From: UBA9926 sp913064795
GTDB lineage: Bacteria > Pseudomonadota > Gammaproteobacteria > Pseudomonadales > Azotimanducaceae
DNA: 64,000 nucleotides
Reading direction: 5' to 3'
Assembly (NCBI GenBank): GCA_045560765.1
Contig: JBJKZD010000005.1
Coordinates: 242,059 to 306,058 of the forward strand
This document shows, piece after piece, positions 9,129 through 16,842 of this stretch (its first letter is position 1; each line of letters starts with the position of its first letter). The notes beneath the pieces were generated by a model. It ran no database searches. It saw nothing but the letters and a program-made list of their open reading frames with translations, and was not told the DNA's origin. The translations under genes and the position numbers were made by a program.

Positions 9129-9820
9129 TGTCTTATATTCTTGATGCGCTCAATAAGTCTGAAGAAGAAAAAAAGCAGCACCGAACGCCAGGGCTGAATA
9201 CAATCCATCAGTCTTCCGAAGGTCGAAAAACTCGACGAGGGCCTCTGCTATTGATCGGAATAGGATTGTTGATAATCAATCTAATCGCTTTGCTGATCTG
9301 GTGGATTTTTTTTAGTGTTGCACCCGAGGCTCGCGATGCTGGCTCAATCTCTATGCAGCCGACCACCTCTAAGCCCCCACCACGCGTTAACAGTCAAAGG
9401 CAGAGCAATACCGGCACAAACAATCGACAGCCTATCAATGCCGAGACAGCGCTGCGCAGAGAAAGTCAGTCGCGACTGCCTTCGCCTTCCGCACCGATTC
9501 AAAACCCGGTTGGTACAAATGCGATCCCACAACTTATCTCCCGAGAAATTGCTGCGATTCGATTTTCGAGCCATATCTTTGCCGACGATGCGAGCCTTCG
9601 TCGGGTGGTTCTCAACGGCCAACCCCTGAGAGAGGGCAATCGTTTTGGCTCTGGATTAACCCTGCAACAGATCACTGAAGATGGCGTCATTTTGCGCTAT
9701 CAAAGACAAACCGTTGCGATCAGCGTCTTGAGTCGGTGGGCAGACGATGAATTAATGCGTTTAGGATGCAGGCGTCGTCGGGAGGTCGCCCAGCCGCTGG
9801 ATCTGCTTTTTCATTTCTAG
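9128..9820 (+). CDS. exeB: ExeB/GspB-type secretion assembly protein
   Basis: Partner of ExeA. It starts with the family hallmark MSYILDALNKSEEEKKQ, then has one membrane span (about residues 41-63), a low-complexity periplasmic linker rich in Ser, Pro, Arg and Asn, and the C-terminal T2SSB domain (IRFSSHIFADDASLRRVVLN to VISVLSRW-like QTVAISVLSRW). The start overlaps the exeA stop (TAATG), so the two should be made together. No other type II secretion gene lies in the window, so their target secretin is not visible here. The last 60 bp overlap the convergent coiled-coil gene, and the final 20 residues after LSRW do not look like the family. Confidence 0.82.
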   Translation: MSYILDALNKSEEEKKQHRTPGLNTIHQSSEGRKTRRGPLLLIGIGLLIINLIALLIWWIFFSVAPEARDAGSISMQPTTSKPPPRVNSQRQSNTGTNNRQPINAETALRRESQSRLPSPSAPIQNPVGTNAIPQLISREIAAIRFSSHIFADDASLRRVVLNGQPLREGNRFGSGLTLQQITEDGVILRYQRQTVAISVLSRWADDELMRLGCRRRREVAQPLDLLFHF

Positions 9821-10522
9821 AACTTCCCCATTATGTCGGGCGCGATATTCTAGATTAGACCGGATATCCTCTTTCGCCTCGCTCAACTGCTTTTTCACCA
9901 CCCCCAGTTCTCGCCGCAAAGTTTCTAGCGTATCGGTCTGGTCTTGGAGTTGCTGGCGAATCAGGGCCAGTTCTGTGGCTCGATCCTCGGTGTCCATCGT
10001 CACAAGCTGCTTGAGCCCAATCATCTCTTTGTTTAAAGCATCAAATTGATCACCGACGCCCGATACTGCACCTGCGATTGGATCAAGTTCAGCCTTAAAA
10101 CCTGTGATTGCGGTTTCCAGATCAAGAGCAACTTGATCGATCTTTGGCCGATTTTGACGATAAGCCACCGCCCAGAGCTTGTCGATTTCGCTGACGTTCT
10201 TATTCGATTGCGCTTGCATCGTCTCAAAGGTCTTTGAGACATCCGACCCTGTCGCTGCGAGCCGGCTCTCCAGCTCATCGATACTCGCGCCGCTTTGCAC
10301 TAACTGGGCATTGGCTTCGTCCAGCTTATTTTGCACCTGAAAAAGCACGTAGCCACCAAACCCCATCACAAGCACCATAATCACAATGACAAACATCAAG
10401 ATGCCATTGAAATTGCTCTGCTTTGGGGCCTCAGTGCGAGACCCGCGACGATATGAGGAGACATCTTCAGCATCCGGAGTAATCGAAGGCAGGTCGTCTA
10501 GATTTTTGTTGTCATCAGTCAT
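9761..10522 (-). CDS. Membrane-anchored coiled-coil protein of unknown function
   Basis: I do not recognise a characterised family. The 253-residue protein has a polar N-terminal tail (MTDDNKNLDDLPSITPD), one membrane span (about residues 44-64, FVIVIMVLVMGFGGYVLF) and then a long periplasmic region with heptad-like coiled coil (VQNKLDEANAQLVQSG, LIRQQLQDQTDTLETLRREL). The layout resembles envelope structural or chemoreceptor-like proteins without a signalling tip. The start at ATG 10522 is preferred over the upstream in-frame TTG, which lies inside the terminator tail. The 3' end overlaps exeB by 60 bp tail to tail. Confidence 0.65.
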   Translation of the reverse strand: MTDDNKNLDDLPSITPDAEDVSSYRRGSRTEAPKQSNFNGILMFVIVIMVLVMGFGGYVLFQVQNKLDEANAQLVQSGASIDELESRLAATGSDVSKTFETMQAQSNKNVSEIDKLWAVAYRQNRPKIDQVALDLETAITGFKAELDPIAGAVSGVGDQFDALNKEMIGLKQLVTMDTEDRATELALIRQQLQDQTDTLETLRRELGVVKKQLSEAKEDIRSNLEYRARHNGEVLEMKKQIQRLGDLPTTPAS

Positions 10523-10535
10523 GTTGGCGGTTTCC

Positions 10536-10563
10536 AAAAAAAACGGGGCCCATCAGGCCCCGT
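10536..10563 (-). terminator. Rho-independent terminator after the PuuD-like gene
   Basis: On the minus strand ACGGGGCC and GGCCCCGT form a perfect 8-bp stem with a 5-nt loop, followed by eight T. It ends the upstream gene (10589-11266), and its T run sits just before the translation start of the coiled-coil gene. Confidence 0.85.
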
Positions 10564-10588
10564 ATTCTAAGCCAATTTGGCAAAATTT

Positions 10589-11266
10589 TTACAGCAGATG
10601 CATACATCCATAAAGCACAGCGGTCAAAGCCAATCCACAGTGAATCACGCCAACAACTGAAGTCAGAGGACCTTGTTTGCCCCGCATTCCATTCACTTGC
10701 AACAACAGAATAATCGCAAACACAACCACCAGACTTGCTGTGGTGGTGGCCGCCGCATCCGTCACCATGCCACTTGGCAAATGGGCAGATGAACCCATAA
10801 AGAACAGCATGGGTACGGAGAACAGCGTATTGGTTCGCGACGCTAGCGCAGCTTTCGGAGCAGCCGCTGCCGCCTCTGGAAGCGCTTCACCACCGCCAGC
10901 AACCTGCGTCGCCGAAGCGATTACAATTTTCTGATTGGGCCAAATGATAAACCACACGTTGATCGCCATCAGCGTACCCAGGGTCGCGCCAACAGTGATG
11001 TCGTAGGTCATCGCCCCGTGGAGTCTCCAAAGCAAATACAGGCCGGTAATGAAAGTCAACGCGGCGCCCCAACGGAACCACCACAACGCGCGGGGAACCA
11101 GCTTCTGGATCGCTCCGGAGCGATGATCAGCTTCTGCTTCCTTAAAATATTCTGTTTGAACAAAATTAAAATAATAGAGCAATCCAATCCAGACGACGCC
11201 GAATAACATGTGGCCCCAACGAAACAGGTAGTTCAGTCCATACTCAGTAAATAATGGAATATCCAT
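10589..11266 (-). CDS. PuuD-like (urate oxidase N-terminal domain family) membrane protein
   Basis: Integral membrane protein of about six spans matching the membrane domain of the PuuD/Urate_ox_N family (PF06181). Characteristic parts are the N-terminal FRWGHMLFGVVWIGLLYYFN, WWFRWGAALTFITGLYLL, INVWFIIWPNQKIVI and the final YGCMHLL. The 225-residue length covers only the membrane part; the cytochrome c domain of true urate hydroxylase PuuD is missing. Stand-alone members are common in gammaproteobacteria and their role is unknown, so urate oxidation should not be assumed. AGAGGA precedes the ATG at 11266. Confidence 0.7.
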   Translation of the reverse strand: MDIPLFTEYGLNYLFRWGHMLFGVVWIGLLYYFNFVQTEYFKEAEADHRSGAIQKLVPRALWWFRWGAALTFITGLYLLWRLHGAMTYDITVGATLGTLMAINVWFIIWPNQKIVIASATQVAGGGEALPEAAAAAPKAALASRTNTLFSVPMLFFMGSSAHLPSGMVTDAAATTTASLVVVFAIILLLQVNGMRGKQGPLTSVVGVIHCGLALTAVLYGCMHLL

Positions 11267-11386
11267 AGCTTTCCTCTCAGATTTTTCGGTAGCCAGGCGT
11301 TAATACGAACCCTTGCGAATTCCCCTTGCCCGTAACCCTTACTATAACAAAATTTACCTAAAACTTAAGCCTTCATGGCTGGAAGC

Positions 11387-11611
11387 TTACAACCGTTTTA
11401 AACAGTTTAGACTGACAAATTTCCCAGCGGCGTCATATTCAATTTCGAACCAGCCCGCTACCCCATCGCGCTGAACGAACGTCCGTAAATGATCTGCTGA
11501 AAACTGGAGGGTTTGCCCGCTGTCTGCTCGCACAACCACGGTTTTGGCATGCCCTTTATAATAACGCTGCATCTCTTCGGCTGAAATGCGCAGAGTAAAC
11601 CGGTTCTTCAT
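11387..11611 (-). CDS. DUF2835 family small protein
   Basis: A 74-residue protein matching DUF2835 (PF11197), a cytoplasmic gammaproteobacterial family of unknown function. MKNRFTLRISAEEMQRYYKG, then HAKTVVVRADSGQTLQFSA and VAGWFEIEYDAAGKFVSL follow the usual family spacing. I start at ATG 11611; the longer frame reaches a TTG at 11659 inside the groESL terminator and is not credible. It lies downstream of groEL, separated by that terminator, so it needs readthrough or its own promoter. Confidence 0.7.
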   Translation of the reverse strand: MKNRFTLRISAEEMQRYYKGHAKTVVVRADSGQTLQFSADHLRTFVQRDGVAGWFEIEYDAAGKFVSLNCLKRL

Positions 11612-11657
11612 CTCAACAAATTTAACCGTTGGCTGCGCTTTAGACCATATTCCAGGC

Positions 11658-11691
11658 AAAAAAAACCCCGCTGAATGCGGGGCTTTTTTTT
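11658..11691 (-). terminator. Rho-independent terminator of groESL (bidirectional)
   Basis: CCCCGC (11666-11671) and GCGGGG (11677-11682) form a 6-bp GC stem with a 5-nt loop. Runs of eight A and eight T flank it, so it can work in both directions. It lies 14 bp beyond the groEL stop. Confidence 0.9.
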
Positions 11692-11704
11692 GACAGAGCA
11701 GTTT

Positions 11705-13363
11705 CTACATCATGCCGCCCATACCGCCCATGCCGCCCATACCGCCCATATCTGGCATACCACCACCAGCAGGCGCAGGGTTATCTTCAACAACATCGGT
11801 GACCATACACTCAGTCGTGATCATGAGTCCTGCCACAGAAGCAGCAGCCTGAAGCGCTGTTCGTGTCACCTTTGCGGGATCAGGAATACCAAATTCGATC
11901 ATATTCCCGTATTCGCCGCTCGCTGCGTTAAAACCTTCGTTACCTTCGAGCTGTTTCACTTTATCGACAACAACCGACCCTTCAGCGCCAGCGTTTTCCG
12001 CAATTTGTCGGATCGGTGCTTCCATCGCCTTACGGCAAATGTTGATTCCCACATTTTGGTCTTCGTTGTCGCCTTCAAGTCCTTCTAGCGCCGAAATCGC
12101 TCGAATCAGTGCAACGCCGCCACCAGCAACAATGCCTTCTTCAACGGCTGCTCGAGTCGAGTGCAGAGCGTCTTCCACCCGTGCCTTCTTTTCTTTCATT
12201 TCTACTTCGGAGCCAGCACCGACTTTGATGACTGCAACGCCGCCAGCAAGCTTGGCAACACGCTCTTGGAGCTTTTCGCGGTCGTAATCTGAGGATGTTT
12301 CTTCGATTTGCGCTCGAATTTGCTTCACTCGTGCTTCGATGTCTCCTGATTCGCCAGAACCATCAACAATCGTCGTGTTTTCCTTGGTCAGCGTAATACG
12401 CTTAGCTTGTCCGAGGTCTTCTAGCGTTGCGCCTTCGAGTGACAGACCGACTTCTTCGGAAATCACTGTACCGCCGGTCAAAATAGCGATGTCCTGCAGC
12501 ATTTCCTTACGACGGTCACCGAAGCCCGGCGCCTTCGCAGCAGCCACTTTCACAATGCCGCGCATGTTGTTAACAACCAAGGTTGCCAATGCCTCGCCTT
12601 CAACGTCTTCTGAAATGATCATCAAAGGGCGACTCGACTTGGCGACCGCTTCGAGTACCGGAAGAAGATCTCGGATATTAGAAATCTTTTTGTCGAACAA
12701 CAACAAATAGGGCTCTTCAAGCTCAGCGCTCATATTCTCTTGGTTATTGATGAAGTAAGGAGAGAGATAGCCTCGGTCGAACTGCATCCCTTCAACAACG
12801 TCCAGTTCGTTCTCTAAGCCAGAACCTTCTTCGACGGTAATAACCCCTTCTTTACCAACTTTCTCCATCGCTTCAGCAAGAATATCGCCGATCTGCGTAT
12901 CACTGTTGGCTGACACACTGCCCACCTGAGCAATGGCTTTGGGATCAGCACAAGGGACAGCAAGTCCTTTGACGGACTCAACCGCGGATGCGACTGCGCG
13001 GTCTATCCCACGCTTTAAATCCATTGGATTCATGCCCGCGGCTACAGCTTTCAAACCTTCATTCAAAATCGCTTGTGCCAAAACGGTTGCGGTGGTGGTG
13101 CCATCTCCTGCGACATCCGATGTCTGCGAGGCCACTTCCTTCACCATTTGAGCGCCCATGTTTTCAAACTTGTCTTTAAGTTCGATTTCTTTGGCGACTG
13201 AAACACCGTCTTTGGTCACTGTTGGTGCACCAAAAGACTTATCAAGCACTACATTTCGGCCTTTGGGCCCGAGTGTTACCTTTACAGCGTCTGCTAGTAC
13301 ATTCACGCCTTTGAGCATTCGCTGTCGAGCTGAATCACCAAACCTTACGTCTTTAGCTGTCAT
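11705..13363 (-). CDS. groL: Chaperonin GroEL (60 kDa subunit)
   Basis: ATP-dependent protein-folding chaperonin that forms the double heptameric ring. The 552-residue protein is full length, with the equatorial ATP site VTLGPKGRNVVLDKSFG and AGDGTTTATVLAQAI, the apical domain with KISNIRDLLPVLE and the C-terminal equatorial half ending in a GGM repeat tail (MGGMGGMGGMM). It follows groES by 56 bp in one operon, controlled by the promoter and CIRCE-like element upstream of groES. Confidence 0.98.
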   Translation of the reverse strand: MTAKDVRFGDSARQRMLKGVNVLADAVKVTLGPKGRNVVLDKSFGAPTVTKDGVSVAKEIELKDKFENMGAQMVKEVASQTSDVAGDGTTTATVLAQAILNEGLKAVAAGMNPMDLKRGIDRAVASAVESVKGLAVPCADPKAIAQVGSVSANSDTQIGDILAEAMEKVGKEGVITVEEGSGLENELDVVEGMQFDRGYLSPYFINNQENMSAELEEPYLLLFDKKISNIRDLLPVLEAVAKSSRPLMIISEDVEGEALATLVVNNMRGIVKVAAAKAPGFGDRRKEMLQDIAILTGGTVISEEVGLSLEGATLEDLGQAKRITLTKENTTIVDGSGESGDIEARVKQIRAQIEETSSDYDREKLQERVAKLAGGVAVIKVGAGSEVEMKEKKARVEDALHSTRAAVEEGIVAGGGVALIRAISALEGLEGDNEDQNVGINICRKAMEAPIRQIAENAGAEGSVVVDKVKQLEGNEGFNAASGEYGNMIEFGIPDPAKVTRTALQAAASVAGLMITTECMVTDVVEDNPAPAGGGMPDMGGMGGMGGMGGMM

Positions 13364-13419
13364 ATCTATTATTCCTTATGTCGTTCTATCGATTGCGTGT
13401 GATTGAGAAAGCGAGTTTG

Positions 13420-13707
13420 TTATTCAATAACGCCGAACACTTCGCTTTCGCTCATAACCAGCAATTCTTCTCCGTCAACCTTTACGGTGCTGCCAGCATA
13501 CTGACCAAAAAGGACCTTATCCCCGACATTCAGGTCGACGGCCTGCACCGAGCCATTATCTAACTTCTTGCCTGTACCGACCGCCAGGACTTCGCCCTGA
13601 GAGGGCTTCTCTGCGGCGGACCCAGGAATTACGATTCCACCAGCCGACTTGGTTTCTTCTTCCAGACGTCGTACGACCACTCGATCTTGTAATGGACGAA
13701 TATTCAT
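13420..13707 (-). CDS. groS: Co-chaperonin GroES (10 kDa subunit)
   Basis: Heptameric lid of the GroEL chamber. The 95-residue protein starts MNIRPLQDRVVVRRLEEET, has the mobile loop ETKSAGGIVIPGSAAEKPS and ends with VGDKVLFGQYAGS and EELLVMSESEVFGVIE, all standard. The ATG at 13707 is preceded by GGGAGA. It is the first gene of the groES-groEL operon. An open frame extends upstream through the promoter, but that part is not coding. Confidence 0.97.
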   Translation of the reverse strand: MNIRPLQDRVVVRRLEEETKSAGGIVIPGSAAEKPSQGEVLAVGTGKKLDNGSVQAVDLNVGDKVLFGQYAGSTVKVDGEELLVMSESEVFGVIE

Positions 13708-13800
13708 TCTGTTCTCCCAATTTAAGAAATGGCTAACCTCAATGATCAGCCCGCTATTAACCCGAATTGTTCCAGAACCTGCCTCGTTTTGAAGACTTTT

Positions 13801-13827
13801 CTGGCACTCTCCCCTAAGGACTGCTAA
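13801..13827 (-). promoter_or_regulatory. CIRCE-like HrcA operator upstream of groES
   Basis: On the minus strand TTAGCAGTC and GAGTGCCAG are separated by exactly 9 nt. The CIRCE consensus is TTAGCACTC-N9-GAGTGCTAA, giving 15 of 18 matches with perfect spacing. It begins at the -10 box and covers the expected transcription start, the normal position for HrcA repression. Confidence 0.75.
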
Positions 13828-13854
13828 TAATAGGGTCACTTTTAGCAGAGTCAA
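13827..13854 (-). promoter_or_regulatory. groESL promoter with overlapping sigma70 and sigma32-like elements
   Basis: The minus strand shows TTGACT (13854-13849), 16 nt, then TATTAT (13832-13827), a good sigma70 match. The same stretch contains CTTGAC, 14 nt, then CCCTATTA, close to the sigma32 consensus CTTGAA and CCCCATNT. Together with the CIRCE-like element this suggests dual heat-shock control. Confidence 0.65.
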
Positions 13855-13947
13855 GAGCAGACTGCCAAAATAGCCGGAAATTCACGTGCTAAGGCATCTG
13901 CCGAGTCGATCAATTACGCTGTTCAGGGCGATTCAAACAGGTTGAGC

Positions 13948-14250
13948 ATGCACCCAACTGAAGAGAGCCAACAAGCCATTTGGCAGGTTATCGCAGCCAT
14001 TCCTGAGAGCCGGGTAGCAACTTACGGTCAGATCGCGGCCATGGCCGGTCAAGCCGGAAAATCCCGCTGGGTGGGACAATTACTCAGTCGGTTGCCGCGG
14101 GAAACCCGGCTTCCCTGGCACCGAGTTGTCAATTCCAGCGGCCGTATCACGAACCCAAACTTTGACCTTCAACAGGCGCGCTTGATCGCCGAAGGCATCG
14201 AACCACGCGGCGGCAGGGTCCTTTTGAAGGATCATCAATGGCGCCCTTAA
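13948..14250 (+). CDS. Alkyltransferase-like protein (ATL, MGMT family)
   Basis: DNA-damage recognition protein of the O6-methylguanine-DNA methyltransferase family. About 100 residues cover only the DNA-binding domain (IWQVIAAIPESRVATYGQIA near the start). The active-site box reads LPWHRVVNSSGRI: Trp replaces the acceptor Cys of PCHRV, the defining feature of ATL proteins, which flip and mark O6-alkylguanine for nucleotide excision repair instead of repairing it. I start at ATG 13948; a TTG lies two codons upstream. The 3' end overlaps the convergent ampG stop by 4 bp. Confidence 0.88.
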   Translation: MHPTEESQQAIWQVIAAIPESRVATYGQIAAMAGQAGKSRWVGQLLSRLPRETRLPWHRVVNSSGRITNPNFDLQQARLIAEGIEPRGGRVLLKDHQWRP

Positions 14251-15554
14251 TGCCCTCGCAACTGACGCCGAATCAATATCAGCACCATCATCACGGCGGG
14301 CAAACCCAGACAAGCGGTCCCGATGAAAAAATAGGAATATCCAAAGCCGTCGACCACCAGACCGGAAAAGCCGCTGGTAAATTTGCCGGGCAAGGTCATT
14401 AAAGAACTAAAGAGTGCATATTGCGTCGCGGTATAACGCGTATCCGTGAGGCTAGAAAGGTACGCAATGAAACTGGTTGCTGCGATACCGCCACTGAGAT
14501 TATCTAAACCAATCACAATCGCCAGCAGGAGCAAGTCAGGACCTAACAATGCGAGTCCAGCAAACGTTAAATTAGTCGCCGCAACCAAAATGGCGCCAAG
14601 CAACAACGTCTTTAAAAGTCCAAAACGAACCACAAAAAGGCCGCCCAAAAACGAGCCGAGCAAAGACAAGCCAAATCCGAGACCTTTGGCAATATTAGCA
14701 ATCTCAATCTTGGTATACCCCATATCTAAATAGAAGGGATTCGCCATGATCCCCATGGTGATGTCGCTCAATCGATAGACCGCAATAAAGGCCAAAAGAA
14801 ACAAGGCAAAACGTCCGTTACGCCCAAAAAAATCCGAGATAGGTTCGATGAAGAGCTGCGAGAATTTTAGTCTTTGACGCTTAATGCTCGTCTCAGGGGC
14901 CGTCAGTGGTTGGTTCTGATCCTCCAGTTCACGAGCCGGTCGCCGAATAATCAGTGTCGTTAAGACGCCAACACACCCCAAAACCGCCATCAATTGATAA
15001 CTGGTTGCCCAGCCAAAATATTCAGCCGCATACAAGGCCCCAGCGCCGGAAACGAGTAACGCCACTCGATAACCTAAAATGTAACCCGCGGACAAAGCGG
15101 CCTGGTGCACCACGGCGCTGGCCTCAATCCGATAAGCATCGATCGCGATATCTTGAGTGGCAGAAGAAAATGCCACCATCACCGCTAGCAAAGACAACAA
15201 AGCCAATCGCTCAGGCCCCGCCCAACTCATCCCCAGCAGGGCAGCAACAATGCCAAATTGCGCCAGCAGCATCCAGCTTCTTCGACGCCCAAAAACTGCA
15301 TGGAGTCTAGGCAGTTTTAAGTTATCGACAATGGGGGCCCAAATCACTTTGACCGAGTAAATCATTCCGACCCAGGCAAAAAACCCGATCGCGGAGCGGC
15401 TGACAGATTCATCGCGCAGCCAAGCTGTCAGCGTTGAAAAAACCAGCAGGTAGGGCAATCCCGCCGAAAACCCAAGAAACACCAATGCCAGCACTTCGGG
15501 CTTTCGATAAGTCAGCAGCGCTTCCCGCCAAGAGGACTCGCCTGAGTCAGTCAA
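14247..15554 (-). CDS. ampG: AmpG-type muropeptide permease (MFS)
   Basis: Inner-membrane importer of GlcNAc-anhydroMurNAc peptides for cell-wall recycling. The 435-residue protein has about 12 membrane spans. AmpG-type features are the N-terminal KPEVLALVFLGFSAGLPYLL, TLTAWLRDESVSRSAIGFF, KVIWAPIVDNLKLP with FGRRRSWMLL, and SSATQDIAIDAYRIE. Its partner AmpD, which cleaves the imported anhydromuropeptides, is encoded at 23.2 kb together with AmpE. The stop overlaps the convergent ATL gene. Confidence 0.88.
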   Translation of the reverse strand: MTDSGESSWREALLTYRKPEVLALVFLGFSAGLPYLLVFSTLTAWLRDESVSRSAIGFFAWVGMIYSVKVIWAPIVDNLKLPRLHAVFGRRRSWMLLAQFGIVAALLGMSWAGPERLALLSLLAVMVAFSSATQDIAIDAYRIEASAVVHQAALSAGYILGYRVALLVSGAGALYAAEYFGWATSYQLMAVLGCVGVLTTLIIRRPARELEDQNQPLTAPETSIKRQRLKFSQLFIEPISDFFGRNGRFALFLLAFIAVYRLSDITMGIMANPFYLDMGYTKIEIANIAKGLGFGLSLLGSFLGGLFVVRFGLLKTLLLGAILVAATNLTFAGLALLGPDLLLLAIVIGLDNLSGGIAATSFIAYLSSLTDTRYTATQYALFSSLMTLPGKFTSGFSGLVVDGFGYSYFFIGTACLGLPAVMMVLILIRRQLRGH

Positions 15555-15559
15555 TGGTT

Positions 15560-16042
15560 TTAATCCCTAAAGTTCTGAAACTGGAGCGGGATCTCAAAAT
15601 CAGCCGCTTTAAAATCAGACATAATGGCTTGCAAGTCATCCCGCTTTTTACCGGTAATTCTGACTTGATCACCTTGAATCGCGGCTTGAACTTTGGTTTT
15701 TTTATCTTTCACCATCTTCACCATCTTTTTTGCTAACAAGCTCTCAATCCCCTGACGCAAAGTGATGACTTGATGAAGTAATTTACCCCTAGGCGTCGGA
15801 TCGAGCGCCTCCATTACTCTCGGATCAACAGAGCGCTTGATTAACTTTTCTCTCAAAATATCCCGCATTTGATCGAGTTGAATATCCGCTTCTGCAGTTA
15901 ATTTGATTTCGTTCCCTAAGCGCTCAAATTCAGCATTCACCCCTCGAAAGTCGTATCGGGTTGATATCTCGCGATTGGCTTGGTCCACCGCGTTATGAAC
16001 TTCTTGTAAGTCCACTTCTGAAACCACATCAAATGAAGGCAT
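15560..16042 (-). CDS. yajQ: YajQ family nucleotide-binding protein
   Basis: Cytoplasmic protein of the YajQ (DUF520) family, members of which bind nucleotides and, in Xanthomonas and Pseudomonas, cyclic di-GMP. The 160 residues match the family end to end: MPSFDVVSEVDLQEVHNAVD, STRYDFRGVNAEFE, ADIQLDQMRDILREKLIKR and FKAADFEIPLQFQNFRD. It follows ampG's start by 5 bp on the same strand and may share its transcript. Confidence 0.95.
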   Translation of the reverse strand: MPSFDVVSEVDLQEVHNAVDQANREISTRYDFRGVNAEFERLGNEIKLTAEADIQLDQMRDILREKLIKRSVDPRVMEALDPTPRGKLLHQVITLRQGIESLLAKKMVKMVKDKKTKVQAAIQGDQVRITGKKRDDLQAIMSDFKAADFEIPLQFQNFRD

Positions 16043-16183
16043 CTTGCACCTCGGTTGCTGATTGACCCCTCAGTATCCCCTAAATCGTCGCTCCAGTTAA
16101 AGCGCGTGACATAAATTTCGGGTTGAGATTGAGAAAATGCTTTCAGATTCACGTACACTCCCCATACCTCAGAGGAACGCGTA

Positions 16184-16768
16184 ATGGGCAATCGACTCTC
16201 AAAAATTTACACCCGAACTGGCGATCAGGGTGAGACCGGATTGGGCGACGGCAGCAGAATACAAAAAAACTCCCCCAGGGTTGCCGCCATGGGCGACATT
16301 GATGAACTCAACGCACATTTGGGTTTGTTGATCGAGCATTTAAGCAAAGATCATTTTCCTGAAGAATCGGCTTCCTCCGCAGCGCAATGGATTACCTTTT
16401 TAAAGTACTGCCAGCACCGAATTTTCGACTTAGGGGGAGAGATTTCAATTCCAGGTTTTGAGCTGATTCGCTCCGAGCATGTTGGGCTCATTGAAACTCA
16501 TTTAGATGCACTCAACGAGCCCCTTTCGCCGTTGGAGAATTTTATACTCCCTGGCGGATCCGTCTCGATTGCTCAATGCCACGTGGCTCGCAGTACGTGT
16601 CGGCGCGCCGAGCGTGCCGTCATTGCCTTATCCGAGGTCGAGGCCATTAATCCAGAGGGTCTTAAGTTTTTAAACCGCTTCTCCGATTATCTGTTCGTAC
16701 TCTGCCGCGCTATCGCAGACGTTCAAAACCTCACCGAAGTGCTTTGGGAAAAGGACCACCTCGTCTAA
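16184..16768 (+). CDS. PduO-type cob(I)alamin adenosyltransferase
   Basis: Transfers the adenosyl group of ATP to cob(I)alamin to make coenzyme B12. The 194 residues show the N-terminal ATP motif IYTRTGDQGETGLGDGSR, GDIDELNAHLGLL, and the helical RSTCRRAERAVIALSEVE with LKFLNRFSDYLFVLCRAIA at the end, which are the conserved parts of the PduO/MMAB family. A BtuF-like cobalamin-binding protein is encoded 4.7 kb away, so this organism probably takes up and adenosylates corrinoids. GAGG lies upstream of the ATG. Confidence 0.92.
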   Translation: MGNRLSKIYTRTGDQGETGLGDGSRIQKNSPRVAAMGDIDELNAHLGLLIEHLSKDHFPEESASSAAQWITFLKYCQHRIFDLGGEISIPGFELIRSEHVGLIETHLDALNEPLSPLENFILPGGSVSIAQCHVARSTCRRAERAVIALSEVEAINPEGLKFLNRFSDYLFVLCRAIADVQNLTEVLWEKDHLV

Positions 16769-16842
16769 ACGATTTCACAGCCATCAATCCCACACCTTGG
16801 TCCTTGACCAGGCCTTAGAGAATCAATCCCCCCCTATAGCCC

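Noticed and set aside
11612..11659. Longer N-terminus for the DUF2835 protein
   Set aside because: It would be translated from the groESL terminator and does not match the family.
12039..12710. Plus-strand open frames opposite groEL
   Set aside because: Antisense shadows of a highly conserved gene with strong codon bias.
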